Notes under the pieces: model-generated
The model's database searches: none
What the model saw: the letters and a program-made list of their open reading frames with translations, nothing else
What the model was told of the DNA's origin: nothing
Part shown: positions 1 to 10,620 of the stretch, piece after piece
Layout: each line of letters begins with the position of its first letter
How positions within the stretch are numbered: the first letter of the stretch is position 1
Position numbers and translations under genes: made by a program
Source: Mesorhabditis belari
Taxonomy: Eukaryota; Nematoda; Chromadorea; Rhabditida; Rhabditidae
Assembly (NCBI GenBank): GCA_958450365.1
Contig: CAUEEP010000289.1
Coordinates: 310,001 to 374,000, forward strand
Reading direction: 5' to 3'
Length of the DNA: 64,000 bases

Positions 1-351
1 GGCTCTAGTCTGATCAGGGTTGGTTCAGGCCAGCCTCACGACAGAAAGCCCATCAGAAGACAGTCGAAACCTTGCCGGGGTCTGATCTAGCCTCTTCTGG
101 CTCTAGCCCGGCATAGCCCGGCTACATTTAGGCCAGATTCTCTTATCCTATCCTCTTTCCCTCCTAATCATCTCCTAACCGCTTTCAATCGATTTCCTGA
201 TATCCAGCATGCACGGAAAAGAGTCTATCCTGGTTCACAAAAGTCTCAGAGTTACAAACATGGCTTCAACTAGGTCGCTAGCCTGGTTTAGCTTTTCTAT
301 ATCTAGATTAGAACCAAATCCATAAAAGCCAAGTCCTGTCCGAGTGTTTAC
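1..351. other. No gene recognised at left edge
   Basis: Pyrimidine- and GGC-rich imperfect repeats of the form ggctctag/gcccggcatag occur in the first 130 bases. I see no exon with a supported frame. The stretch is most likely an intron of the Ig-domain gene that starts just to the right and is read leftward. Confidence 0.4.
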
Positions 352-2050
352 CGATAATTCTGCAAGGGGCGTTCATCTTTGAGCCACTCAATCGTCGGTT
401 GTGGTTGCCCGGCGACTCGGGCTTCAAATACAACAGCGATTCCCGGTTTTAAGGGTTGATGACGAAGTTCCTAAACAATAAATATGTAAGAAACTATTAA
501 AAAGCTAAAAAGGCAATGCTAATCTACTGTACCTTTAAAAAAATCGGTGCACTCGGCCCGACGGGGGTCTGCGGTGGAGCGGGGCTGTTGCTGAAAAGAG
601 TAGGGTCTACAATTTTTGAGTTCACACGAATATCTTGCCAAAAATTCGTTATTAAACAAAAAATCGAGTTGTTTCGCTAAAGCTGGAGGTCACAAAATAG
701 ATTTTTCACTTTTACACTCAACTCTACTAAAATCCAAAAATTTCTAAAATCAGCGTTCAAATTCTCAACAATATTATCAGAAAAAAAAGAAAATAAAGCC
801 AAAATTTTGAAAGTTTTTTCTAATCTGGAACGCATACATTGGTTTAGCGCCTGGAACTGGTGTTGGAGCTGGGGCAACGATGAGGATGCATGTGGACTGC
901 TTTGAGCCACCAGTGTTGAGTGCTTGCGCGGTGAAGCGGCCCGAGTCGGCGCCTGGGGTTTTGATGAAATCAATTTCACTCAATCTAGCACTCACCCTGC
1001 ACATTTTCGATGATCAGTCGATGTTTTGAACCGTCTTCCTCGATCTGAAAATTTGAAATTCCCGTCGCTGTGTTCAACGCTGTGGCAACGATCACCAAAA
1101 ACATCTATTCGCGATAAAGCTTGGCAAAGCTACCGTAAGCTTGGCAAAGCCAGCGTAAACTTGGAAAAGCTACCGTAAGCTTGGCAAAGCCAGCGTAAAC
1201 TTGGCAAAGCTACCGTAAGCTTGGCAAAGCTACCGTAAGCTTGGCAAAGCTACCGTAAGCTTGGCAAAGCTACCGTAAGCTTGGCAAAGCTACCGTAAGC
1301 TTGGCAAAGCTACCGTAAGCTTGGCAAAGCTACCGTAAGCTTGGCAAAGCTACCGTAAGCTTGGCAAAGCTACCGTAAGCTTGGCAAAGCTACCGTAAGC
1401 TTGGCAAAGCTACCGTAAGCTTGGCAAAGCTACTCCCAACAGTGCCAATGGGAAAAGAGGCAGGGCAAAAGGGGGCGAGATGGGGCGACCTTTTATACGC
1501 GAGGCCCCGCCCCCTTTCCATTGGCAAACTTTAAGCTCAAATTTCTTGGGATTGGCTCATCCAATTTCAATAGTTTTTAAACTAATCGATACAGAAAGAC
1601 TTGGGAAATCTAATGGTGTTAAGAAAATGATCCAGATTTGAAATGATCGATTTGAAATGATCCAGATTTGAATGATCCAGATCGGAACGATTCCGATTGT
1701 TGTCAAAAAGCGAATTGAATTCTTCTCACCAAATAATCGGGACACGTTGATACGTTGTGCCCATCTTTCAGCCATTTCACGAGCGGATCGGGATGACCCT
1801 GGAATTTAAAGCAGTAAAGAGAGTTGCAAAACCTTGAACCGACCTCCAATTGACATTCGAGTACCACGCGTTCGCCGACAACCGCTCGCTTGTCCGACAA
1901 AGGCTAAGACATTAGGTTTTTTCAATGATTTTAAACAATTCTGCATGTCACGAAGTGTGAACTAACCCGAATGAACGTTGGTGCGGTTTGTTGTTTCGCC
2001 TCGCGTTCGCCAAGCGGTCGATGAAACGGCATTGACGCTTTTTGGTTGAG
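352..2050 (-). CDS. Sarcomeric Ig-repeat (titin/UNC-89/twitchin-group) gene, partial
   Basis: Seven exons read right to left: 1967-2050, 1844-1903, 1730-1798, 996-1044, 838-952, 533-590 and 352-470. Joined at GT/AG sites they stay in one frame. The first Ig I-set domain begins at an APTFIRPLSDKRAVVGERV strand. It has the first Cys in VVLECQLEGHPDP and the core Trp in VKWLKDG, and it closes with DSGRFTAQALNTGG. A Pro/Ala linker (exon 838-952 into 533-590) leads to a second I-set domain that opens with PIFLKELRHQ and reaches IEWLKDE before the window edge. In the closing strand of domain 1 the usual second Cys (DxGxYxC) is replaced, giving RFTAQA. Proteins of this class are structural Ig chains of the muscle sarcomere. 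Which giant protein it is cannot be decided from two domains. No start or stop codon lies in the window. Confidence 0.85.
1116..1432. repeat. 20-bp minisatellite, HindIII-containing unit, about 16 copies
   Basis: Head-to-tail copies of AAGCTTGGCAAAGCTACCGT lie in the intron between Ig exons 1730-1798 and 996-1044. Two variants near the left end read CAGCGTAAAC in place of TACCGTAAGC; the copies to the right are nearly identical, as expected for recent expansion. There are no spacers, so this is not a CRISPR array. Confidence 0.95.
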
Positions 2051-2469
2051 CTGAATATCATAAATGAATTCAAATTCGCATTTTCGTAAATCTTGGAGGT
2101 CACAAGACGGATTGAAATGTAAAAAAAGTGTTTTCCAACGTACTTTTTACCCTTTCTCTTTTTCGTCGTCCGTTCGATCCGTTCGTTTGTTTTTCTTTCG
2201 TTGGGAATTTTGTTTTGTTGGATTTCTTTTGTGATTTCTTTTTTTTTCCTCTTTACGATTTGCTTTTTTCACCCATAAAGTTCTGAAAAAGTGAAGAAGT
2301 ACAAAAAATTACAGAAAAAAGAAATCAATTAATAGAAATCAATTAATAGAAATCAATCAAAAAAGGAAATCAATTGGACTTTGGGATCACCCAATTAGCG
2401 TATGGAATTAAGAATCGAAAGGAATTCGATTGACAAAATGACAAGAGAAGGAAAGGCAAGGAAATCAGT

Positions 2470-2522
2470 CAAAACTCTAATCAAAACTCTAATCAAAACT
2501 CTAATCAAAACTCTAATCAAAA
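2470..2522. repeat. 12-bp tandem repeat AAAACTCTAATC
   Basis: Four to five perfect head-to-tail copies. They produce a KTLI repeat in the overlapping plus-strand open frame, which I do not regard as coding. Confidence 0.9.
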
Positions 2523-2954
2523 TTTCATTTGAAAAAACAATAAAGAAAAACAAATCTATTCTAATCTGTGATGTGAAGATTGGTCAAGAAATTGGGCTAA
2601 AGAAAGAGACAAAGTCACAGAAAGACCCTTCCTTGAGCCATTTAGCTTCAAGAAGACAAACAATTTGAGGATTTCGAGGAAGAAAAGAAAGAAGAAAAAG
2701 AAAGAAGACTGTTCTTGAGATTTCCCCAATCGAATCCAATCGAATTCAATCGAAATCCGGATCGATTTGAGACCTCGAAATGGACCCCAAAAATTTGATG
2801 AGCAAGAAATCGTTTTTGCAACATTTTGCGGAAGTTCAAACATCGAAAAAAAGTAAGCGCTAAAGTAAAAACGATTGCAAGAACTGAAAACGAATTTGTG
2901 GAAAAGTTTTGCGCAAAAGTCGCTTATTCTTTGGGCAATTTTTGAGCATTTTCA

Positions 2955-3270
2955 GCCAATCTGGAGGTCATCGGAGAAATTTAGTAAAGAATTTTTTCGA
3001 TTTTTACAATTGAAAAAATTTGAGCAACGTTGCGTGCATAGCTTCGACTTTTTACTGGACTTGACTGAAAGAATTGCCGAAATTTTTGCGATTTTCTTTC
3101 GATCTGGATGTCATCGGGGAAATTTAGTAAAGAATATTTTTGATTTTTACAATTTAAAAAATTTGAGCAACGTTGCGTGCATAGCTTCGACTTTTTACTG
3201 AAATTTGCTGAAAGAATTGCCGAAATTTTTGCGATTTTCTTTCGATCTGGATGTCATCGGGGAAATTTAG
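2955..3270. repeat. 143-bp tandem repeat, two full copies and a partial third
   Basis: Units begin near 2957, 3101 and 3244 with ATCTGGAKGTCATCGGRGAA and contain a shared block with GAGCAACGTTGCGTGCATAG. An inverted, diverged copy of the same unit lies about 51 kb away at 54404-54590. Confidence 0.85.
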
Positions 3271-3713
3271 CGAAAGAGTTTTTAGAGTTTGATAGTTTTA
3301 TGCAAATTTGAAATGCATGTTCGACTTTTTAAATGAAAACGGACTTCGACTTGACTTTCTGACGAAGAAATTTATGAAAATGAAGAAAAACTATCAAAAA
3401 TTAAGCCATTTTACACAGGAAATGGGTTTTTTTCGGCTTTTTTTTTCGGTTTTTTTTTGGTTTCTCTTGTTCCTAACTTTTGTTCCTAACTTTGCAACAT
3501 CAATTTGCAACATTTTGTTCCTAGATTTGCAACATCAATCCAAACATATCTAGAAATCGAAAAGCATGGAAACTGAGCATTTACTGCAATATATTTTAAA
3601 GTTTCAACAATCTGTTGCTTAACTAAAAAGTCTCAATTAACTTAAATCTCTTTAGAGACTTTTGTCAAGATCGGATTTTTAATTTTGTCGCTGAAAATCA
3701 ATTGAAAAGAAAA

Positions 3714-3766
3714 AAGAAAAGAAAAGAAAAGAAAAGAAAAGAAAAGAAAAGAAAAGAAAAGAAAGT
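3714..3766. repeat. AAAAG pentanucleotide microsatellite
   Basis: About ten copies of GAAAA in a row. No associated gene. Confidence 0.95.
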
Positions 3767-4207
3767 CACTATAAAATGAAAGACAATCTTTTAAATATTA
3801 CAAGAGAAACAGAAAATAAAAGTACAATGAATGGAAACTATTAATTTTGAGGTCCTAAGCGTATGAGAGGATGATGAGTGGATTGGAGGGAAAAGAAGAA
3901 GCACAAGAAAAGAGGACAAGGCATGAACAGGGCTGGATTCGGGGGATATGAGTGAGGTCTCCTTGTTGTCTTTCCCTTGTCTTTCCCCTGTCTTTCCCAT
4001 GTCTTTCCCCTTGTTGCACCACTCCAGATGATCTCTCGAGGAGTGTGTTCGACAGAAACACTTTCCCTGTCTTTCTTTTTCTTCTATGTTTCCAACCATT
4101 CCCGATTTCAACATCTTTATGCGCTTTATTGACTTTATTGTGTACTTGAGGCACGTGCAGAACTTACAAGTCTTACTGATGCCTGTAGCACTTCTAACAG
4201 GCATTCG

Positions 4208-4270
4208 CTTGCTTAATTCAAAACACACACTTGCTTAATTCAAAGCACACACTTGCTTAATTTAAAGCAC
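4208..4270. repeat. 23-bp tandem repeat (CACACTTGCTTAATTCAAAG)
   Basis: Three near-identical copies of a unit containing CTTGCTTAATTCAAAGCACA, the last decaying into TTTAAAGCACATTC. Confidence 0.8.
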
Positions 4271-4499
4271 ATTCAAAGCATTTGAACAGAATTTTCAAGC
4301 TGGAAGTCACAGAACCCTAATCACCAGGCAAAAGTTGGAAAACTTGAAAAAAAGCCAATCTGGTAGGCATGGAAGAAGATCAACAGGAAAAACGGCTAGA
4401 ATTGAAAGTTCTGGAAAAGTGTTTAAACAAAAGTTCCAAAGTGGAGGTCACAGAACCCTAATCACTAAGCAGAACTTAAAAAAATTGAAAAATATTCTC

Positions 4500-4567
4500 A
4501 AACTGGAGTCGAACCCGAATCGTGTGGGCCGTAGAGAAGCGCACTCCCTACTGCGCCACTTCCCGAC
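4500..4567 (-). pseudogene. tRNA-like relic (degenerate tRNA or SINE head)
   Basis: On the minus strand there is an A-box-like GTGGCGCAGTAGGGAG and a B-box GGGTTCGACTCC with near-tRNA spacing. The putative anticodon stem (TTCTC against CACAC) does not pair and the T-stem is imperfect, so it is unlikely to be a functional tRNA. The RNA polymerase III promoter boxes are what survives. Confidence 0.55.
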
Positions 4568-5354
4568 TTAGCGGCTGTTTTATAAAAGGCATAAAATTAA
4601 ACTTGAATTATTCCAAACAGGAACAGAGAAGTTTCTAGGGAAAAAGTTTAGCGAAAAGTCGATCCAAGTGATGGCCCAGAGAGATCGATAGAGGATTTCG
4701 GTGAAAAGAGAAAAAGAGGAAGCGATTGGTCAAAGAATGGGAAAAGGAAATCTCTGTTCTGTTGTAAAGCCCTCGCAGTGGCCTTTTGGACCTGGTTTTA
4801 GCGGGAGAGGCTGGCTAAAAAGCAAAAGGAACACTCTCGAAATAAAGCGAAAGCCCCGATCCGAGAACTATTTACTGAAAGAGGTGTTATAAAAGTCAAT
4901 TCAGTGCTTTTTCGCCAATCTGGAGCGCATAGAAGCTATTTGATCCATTTTCAGAGAGATTTTCTATTTTTTAGCTGATCTGGAGCGTACCGAAGTGAAT
5001 CCCGTTGAAAAAGTCAGAAATTTCTTCGTCATTTTTGTTCGCTCCAAACTTTTTAGCTGATCTGGAGCGCAAATAAGCATTTCATTGTGTAAATTTGGAT
5101 ATTTTTCTTGTTTTTCTCTGATCTAATCTTCAGTACATGAGAAGAGGTATTCAGCTTTGAAAAGTTTCAAAAAAAGTTCATTGAATATTTTTTTAGTCTA
5201 TCTGGAGAGCACCGAAAATACAAAAATACATCACAAACGCTAACCGAGAGAGCCATGAAAACTCAGAACAATTGGAAAAACCAAAAAACTTCTTCAGAAA
5301 ATCACAATAAGGCAACAAAGCAAAAATTGGGAAAGAGCAAAAATCCGAATATAC

Positions 5355-5769
5355 CTATGGATACGATGCGTCAAAATCGATCAGGATGAGCATTGTGCCA
5401 CCGTCCCTGTTTTGTGATTCACCTGCACAGACGAGCAATGATGTTTCGGTGGCTTGGCAATGCCATCTCCAACTGTGTCGATCAAGACGAACGAGGTCAC
5501 GAACGAAGGTACCTGAAAATCACAAAAATACTCGTATCGTTGATCAAAAAATTAACAACGGAATACTAACCGCGAATAATGATTTAAATTTGAATAGTTA
5601 ACGAGTCAAGCTATGTAGTCAATAAACTCTACTTTAGAAGAAAACTCGAGGTCTGGACAAATTTGCTTATCTTATAGCCTATATTACTAGGTAATTCAGA
5701 ACAACATACCTTTATCCACATCCCAAACCTGGACCGAGCAACCGTCCGAACTCGTCACCAAAAGTCTAA
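5355..5769 (-). pseudogene. FBXW7/SEL-10-like fragment, last two exons only
   Basis: The terminal exon (5355-5512) encodes the conserved tail that opens TFVRDLVRL and ends [15 protein letters not shown]. The penultimate exon (from about 5711) encodes the last WD blade ending VQVWDVDK, but its upstream part breaks off near 5769 into sequence of the repeated short-ORF region found elsewhere at 17.1 and 47.9 kb. Nothing upstream supplies the F-box or other blades. By sequence (LDRHSWRWHCQATET) it is closest to the 39-kb copy, so it is the remains of a duplicated unit cut by rearrangement. Confidence 0.8.
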
Positions 5770-5849
5770 AACGCGTCCCTTTCGTGTATTTAACGAAACC
5801 TTTGGCGATAAAATTTACTCTGGTCATCCCTTCAGTGCCTCTAGGCCCG

Positions 5850-6590
5850 TCCCTCTAGTGCCCTAAGGGTAGATTTGCTTATCGATTTTATACAAACGAC
5901 ATGCTAATGTTTGAACGTTCAGATCTCTGTTTCTAGAACAGCTATCAACTTATTTCATTGGAAAGCTTTCATTCATCGTAATGGCTGCGGTACCATTACA
6001 ATATTTACGGTAGCTAGTAGTAGTAGTAGTATTTTCCTCAGGGATTTTTCAGTTTGTTATTTACGGTGTTAGCTCTGCTGTAATTTTTCATTTAGGGGAG
6101 CCGGGACTTTTGGTGACAAGTTCTCACGATGGCTTGGTCAAGCTGTGGGATGTGGATATCATTAAAATCATTTTTCATGTCGGACAAGCCGGAGAGCAGC
6201 AAGACTCAACTCGAAGAGTAAAGAGAATGACCTTAAACATTTAATTTTCAAATTCAGGGATATCATCCAACCATTGGTCCAAAAGGATTTTTTGTCACAG
6301 TTGCCAGAGGAGGTTTGTCTTTTGTTAAAGCTTCAGGGATTAATTGTTTAATTTTAGGTTGCTTATCGCATCATCGCCCATTTGACGCCGTGCGATTTGA
6401 CGGTTTGTGCTGGCGTTTCGCGGAGGTGGCAGCGAATTTGTGAAGATGATCGGACGTGGCAAAAGAAATGTTTGGAGAAAGGATATGTGAAATTTGATGC
6501 GCCAAGGTGTGTTACAGTTTTGAACAGATTATATAACATTTTAAATGATAATGTTTGTTTCGATGAACTGGATGACATTTAAGAACACGT
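5850..6590 (+). pseudogene. FBXW7/SEL-10-like 5' half: leader, start and F-box exon
   Basis: This fragment carries the conserved 5' leader (5850-6176), the start [14 protein letters not shown] at 6177, the exon [18 protein letters not shown] and the F-box exon (about 6359-6509). It then breaks near 6585 and joins a minus-strand 3' end. The linker and propeller are absent. The leader holds a stray copy of the last WD blade's 3' end (about 6097-6170, VKLWDVD), shared with the 23.97- and 37.09-kb genes. It is the plus-strand partner in a collapsed duplication unit. A truncated F-box-only protein is possible but there is no evidence for one. Confidence 0.75.
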
Positions 6591-6606
6591 GATACACAGA
6601 ATATAA

Positions 6607-9078
6607 CTATGGATACGATGCGTCAAAATCGATCAAGATGAGCTTTCCGTTTTCGGTTCGGTCTCGCGATATAATTGAACATAGGAGAAATGTTTCGGTT
6701 GCGAAGAGATGCCGAAACCAACTGCCAGCCTGAAGACGAACGAGGTCACGAACAAAAATACCTAAAAATCACAAAAATTCTCGTATAGTTGATAAAAAAT
6801 TAACAACAGAATACTAACCCTGAACATAGCTTGAAACTTGAATAGTTAGCGAGTCAGATTATGTAGCTAATAAATCACACCTTAGAAGAAAACTTGAACT
6901 CTGAACAAATTTGCTTATCTTATAGCCTAAATTACCCGGTAATCTAGAACAACATACCTTTATCCACATCCCACAGCTTGACCCAACCATCGTAAGAACT
7001 TGACACCAAAAGCCCCGAGTCGAGCCATTGCAATGAAGTGATATTGAACGTGTGACCATTTGCGTCTTGCAGGCGATGAATGCATGAACCACCCTCACGA
7101 ATGTCCCAAACCTAAAGAAAAGGAAGTAGTTGTCCTACGATTGATTAAACGTACCCCAACGTCCGAGCCGGTATAGCAGGCGACCAAACTGTTTCCGCGA
7201 AGCTGCATGCCATAGTAGGGCCTTTCATGACTGATAAGAATTGCGATGCATGCTAAATGAAACAAATATAGATGACATAGCAACAAAATAGCAACGAAGC
7301 AAAACCCACTTCCTCTTCGCACATCCCAGACGCGCATCGTTCCATCCTGACTTCCCGAGACGACAAGATCGCGCTCCGGCTCAAACTAAAACAGAATCCT
7401 GATTAAAGCCTAAAATTGACAATTCAACTCACCAAAAGTGAAAGGACTGGATTCGTGTGACCCGTCAGCGTGTGCAAACACTCACCCGTCTCTACATTCC
7501 AAACCTTATAGAATACTATAAAATTGAAAAAAAAACATTACAAACCTTTACAGTACAATCAAAGGAACCAGACACAACCCGCTTTCCATCAAAGCGTACA
7601 CACGAAACCTGAAATTTACTTTGCTTAGGCTATAACTTTGATACACGTACCGTCTCCAAGTGGCCAGCCAAAATGTGAAGGCATTTCCCGTCGGCAATGT
7701 CCCAGACTCGGAGCGTTTGATCGGACGATCCAGAAACAAGACTAAAACATTATGATTTTAGCTAAAGCACCAAATTTAGATAACTCACGTTGTGCCATGT
7801 AGACTTATGCCGTAAACAATACTCGTATGCCCCTGGAGAACATGACGCTGTACACCGGTCTGACCACACCAAACGCGCACCGTTCGATCAGTCGAGCCAC
7901 TTAAATAATGCAATAGCCTTTGTTGTCACAAGTACTTTTGTCTAGAAAATTGTTAGCTTCTTTGACAACACTTATCAATTGCACTAGATAGAACCTATTA
8001 ACTAACCTGACAATGTATTTGCCATCATCGCTCACTTGGGACGTATAAACAGCACCCATATGGCCAGTTAGAGTGAAAGCCGGCTAAATTAAGATATACA
8101 ATAATAATTAAACGAAACAAACTTGAGCATCATCAACATTCCAGATACGCAACGTACTACCATTTGAACCAGTAACGATACGACCAGACTGAACTTGTAG
8201 ATGATCGACCGCATTATCCTCGCGAGCCTAAAACAATTTTTATAGCCAAAACATTTGTTTAAACCTTTTGGATAGTGCTTGCTTGAATCGCTCGGGATCG
8301 CCAATTGGAAATGATTCGCTGCTTCCGCAAGTACAGTGACTTCCATGACGATCGCCCATAACACCTAGAAAAAATTTAATTCAGCAACAAGCTCCGTCAC
8401 TCACTGTCCATATGCGATCTCGCGTTCTCGTCGATTCTGGTGTGCTTCTTGAAGGTCCATATGTCGGAAGATTGTGATTCCCGCTTCCTCATATGCTCGA
8501 TTCGTCGCCCAGCCTCTGAGAAAACGAAAACTGAACAAAAAGAAGCTAGTGACAAGCTTGTGACGAATCCTCTACTAATCGTGTTCTTAAATGTCATCCA
8601 GTTCATCGAAACAAAAATTATCCTTTGTTTGCTGTAGAATTAATAACAGTATCATCCTATACCTTAGCAGTGTAAGATCTAGTTTAATATAAATCTATCA
8701 GACATGTATTTTTAAATTTTATATCATTTGCTCAAAACTGTAACACACCTTGGCGCATCAAATTTCACATATCCTTTCTCCAAACATTTCTGTCGCCACG
8801 TCCGATCATCTTCACAAATTCGCTGCCACGCCCGTGAAACACCAGCACAAAGCGTCAAATCCAAAGGTGTCAAATAGGCGATGATGCGATAAGCAAGCTA
8901 AAAGTAAACAATTAATTCCACAAGCTTTAACAAAGACAAACCTCCTCTGGCAACTGTGACAAGAAATCCTTTTGGAACAATGGTTCGATGATGTCCCTGA
9001 ATTTGAAAATTTCACTGTTTAAGGTCATTTTCTTTACTCTTCGAGTTGAGTCTTGCTGCTCTCCGGCTTGTCCGACAT
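6607..9078 (-). CDS. sel-10-like: F-box/WD40 protein, FBXW7/SEL-10-like (copy at 6.6-9.1 kb)
   Basis: About 15 exons, roughly 500 residues. Start [13 protein letters not shown] at 9076-9078, five bases after a TTTTTCATTTAG acceptor, which could serve cis- or trans-splicing. Next comes DFLSQLPEE and an F-box ([19 protein letters not shown], then [16 protein letters not shown]). An FBXW7-type linker follows ([20 protein letters not shown]), then WD blades ending [34 protein letters not shown] and VKLWDVDK. The tail starts IFVRDLVRL and ends [15 protein letters not shown]. This tail and linker are diagnostic of FBXW7/Cdc4 rather than general WD proteins. The family is the substrate receptor of SCF ubiquitin ligases, recognising phosphodegrons. 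All splice junctions I checked keep frame; I found no disabling change. It is one of four closely similar minus-strand copies (6.6, 14.3, 33.2, 44.6 kb). Confidence 0.88.
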
Positions 9079-9310
9079 CTCCCCTAAATGAAAAAATACA
9101 GCAGAGATAGCGCCATCAACAAGAAAACGAAAAACTCCTGAGCAAAATACTACTACTACTAGCTACCGTCAATATTGCAATGGTACCGCAGCCATTACGA
9201 TGAATGAAAGCTTTCCAATGAAATAAGTTGATAGCTGCTCTAGAAACAGAGATCTGAACGTTCAAACATTAGCATGTCGTTTGTATCGATAAAATCGATA
9301 AGCAAACCTA
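9079..9310 (-). promoter_or_regulatory. Conserved 5' leader/promoter block of the FBXW7-like genes
   Basis: This block recurs upstream of every member: a TTTTTCATTTAG acceptor next to the ATG, then a (TAG)n tract with TAGCTACCGT, then a block with GCTTTCATTCATYGTAATGG. Other copies lie at 5850-6176, 16812-17000, 23640-23970, 35555-35770, 36780-37093, 47547-47770 and, diverged, 57430-57563. Conservation together with the gene suggests it carries the promoter and 5' UTR. The acceptor just before the ATG would suit spliced-leader trans-splicing; that is inference. Confidence 0.5.
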
Positions 9311-9361
9311 CCCTTAGGGCACTAGAGGGATGGGGCTAGAGACACTAGAGGCATGACCAGA

Positions 9362-9535
9362 ATGAATTTTATCGCAAAAAGTCTCGTTAAATACACGAAA
9401 GGGGCGCGTTTTAGAACTCGCCATCAAAAGGCCTACGGTAGAATGTACACAAAACCATATTTTGTGTTTCCAATTTTCCAAAAAAGTTCCATTCCATTGC
9501 GCTTTTTAGCGCTTCACCCACAAAATAACCTTTAG
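9362..9535 (+). other. Short ORF family 'MNFIAKSLxKYTKGARFRTR', divergent to the FBXW7-like gene
   Basis: Plus-strand ORF starting MNFIAKSLVKYTKGARFRTR (an in-frame ATG also lies nine bases upstream), basic, about 55-60 codons, followed by a possible donor (CTCGTAGGTAAGG). The same frame is seen at 47845-48009 (open, ending SASPTK-stop), at 35877 (partly diverged) and at 63517 and 63799; it is frameshifted at 17057. The basic start resembles a mitochondrial presequence or the first exon of a gene sharing the FBXW7-like promoter. I do not recognise a family. It may simply be conserved non-coding DNA within the duplicated block. Confidence 0.35.
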
Positions 9536-9559
9536 TGCACCATCTCGTAGGTAAGGTTA

Positions 9560-9900
9560 AATTGATCAGCAGGATTGAAAAGACGCTGGGGTGTTGAAGC
9601 TGCGGGCACCGAAGATTTACGGGTATTTAACCTGAACGGGGCGAAGAATTTTTCACTAGTCATATTTAGCCGAAAAGCTTGTTTTGCGTTCCAGCACAAA
9701 GTTTTGGGCGCTAAATTTATTTCGTCGCTGATCCTACTTTACATATCAAGGATTTCTCCGTCTTGTACAATTCATCGAACTCGAAATCGTAGTGGAAGCG
9801 TCCTCGAATACCCTTGTCAGACATTTTGAAACGAATGGCTCGCCAAATATCGAGGCCTCATAGCAAGAAGAAGCTATCTAGGAGCGTCCAATAAGAGTAG
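9560..9900. repeat. Duplicated block carrying an inverted piece of the Harbinger transposase exon
   Basis: Contains GAAAAGACGCTGGGGTRTTGAA and a following open frame (MKRRWGVEAAG) also present at 17.25, 36.1 and 48.06 kb. From about 9731 it runs into a piece of the Harbinger N-terminal exon in the opposite orientation to the fragment at 10.2-10.4 kb. The 36-kb copy has a stop (GCGTAG) in the same frame, so I do not call a gene. Confidence 0.5.
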
Positions 9901-10029
9901 GGATTAGGGAGCCGAGAATGTGGGAGCGGGTCAAGTTATGATATCGCCTAGTATTGTGTGTGTCGTATTGTGATTATCGTGCCAAATAAACCACATACGG
10001 AGTCCCCGGTGTAGATCTTATTATTAATC

Positions 10030-10390
10030 AAATCGCCGTTTGCATACGGGCATTTCAAGAATTGACTGACAATTTGTGGCGTCAAGAGAACATTGGTCGC
10101 TTTGTGGAGAAGTCGTGAAACGGTCTGGTGAGAGATTCCAAGAGATCAGCGATCACATTTTGAGGAGATGAAGAAGAATTTCGATACGCGACTCGAACAG
10201 CAACTCGAAATCGTAGTGAAAGCGTCCACGAATACCCTTGTCACAAGAATGGGCTCATGAATTGTACAAGACGGAGAGATCCTTGAAATGTAAAGTGATA
10301 TCGGCGACGAAATGCCTCATCGGAAAGGTGGAATTTCGTGATCTGATCGATTCGACGATAGAAAATTCGCTGCCTCTTTCCTAAAAAAGA
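10030..10390 (-). mobile_element. PIF/Harbinger-type transposase remnant
   Basis: Read on the minus strand. At 10240-10385 is an N-terminal segment with RQRIFYRRIDQIT followed by a SDEAFRRRYHF-like stretch and LRLVQFM, the layout of Harbinger-type DDE transposase N-termini. At about 10030-10150 is a helix-turn-helix-like LGISHQTVSRLLHKATNVLL. A stop separates the two parts and the DDE catalytic region is missing here. The orientation is opposite to the membrane-protein exon just downstream. Confidence 0.65.
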
Positions 10391-10620
10391 AACTAAATCA
10401 AGAAAAGAAACAATTCAAGTTATAAAAGCAAAAACCTGAGAAACAAAGAATCTAAAGCCACTAAATTCTATCAAAAATCACGAATTCGGAGCCAGAGGCT
10501 GAGGAAAATGGGATAGTGTAACAATACTGTGACTGGTATTATTACTGTTATGTTTTATATTGAATAAGATCAATAGATATTTGCATTTGAATGCAGTAAA
10601 ATAAGAAATCTTTGTTTCTA

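Larger units (their letters stand above)
2051..5354. other. Repeat-rich stretch without a convincing gene
   Basis: No exon chain with coding support was found. The stretch holds a 12-bp tandem (2470-2522), a 143-bp tandem (2955-3270), an AAAAG microsatellite (3714-3766), a 23-bp tandem (4208-4270), a tRNA-like relic (4500-4567) and many copies of a short motif near CTGGAGNGCA/CTGGAGGTCA. The long open frames here are low-complexity (Lys, Phe or Ser rich) and follow these repeats. It could be the 5' intron or promoter region of the Ig gene. Confidence 0.5.

Noticed and set aside
1116..1432. Possible CRISPR array
   Set aside because: Units are directly adjacent with no unique spacers, and the window is eukaryotic.
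3791..4228. 145-residue minus-strand frame
   Set aside because: Low-complexity (KDMGKTGERQGK) from CTTTCCCCTGT-type repeats, ending in the 23-bp tandem; no family resemblance.
6177..6225. Apparent early stop in FBXW7-like copies ([14 protein letters not shown] then TAA)
   Set aside because: A donor (GAGTAAAG) lies before the stop; splicing to the next acceptor (TTCAAATTCAG) restores the frame in all copies.
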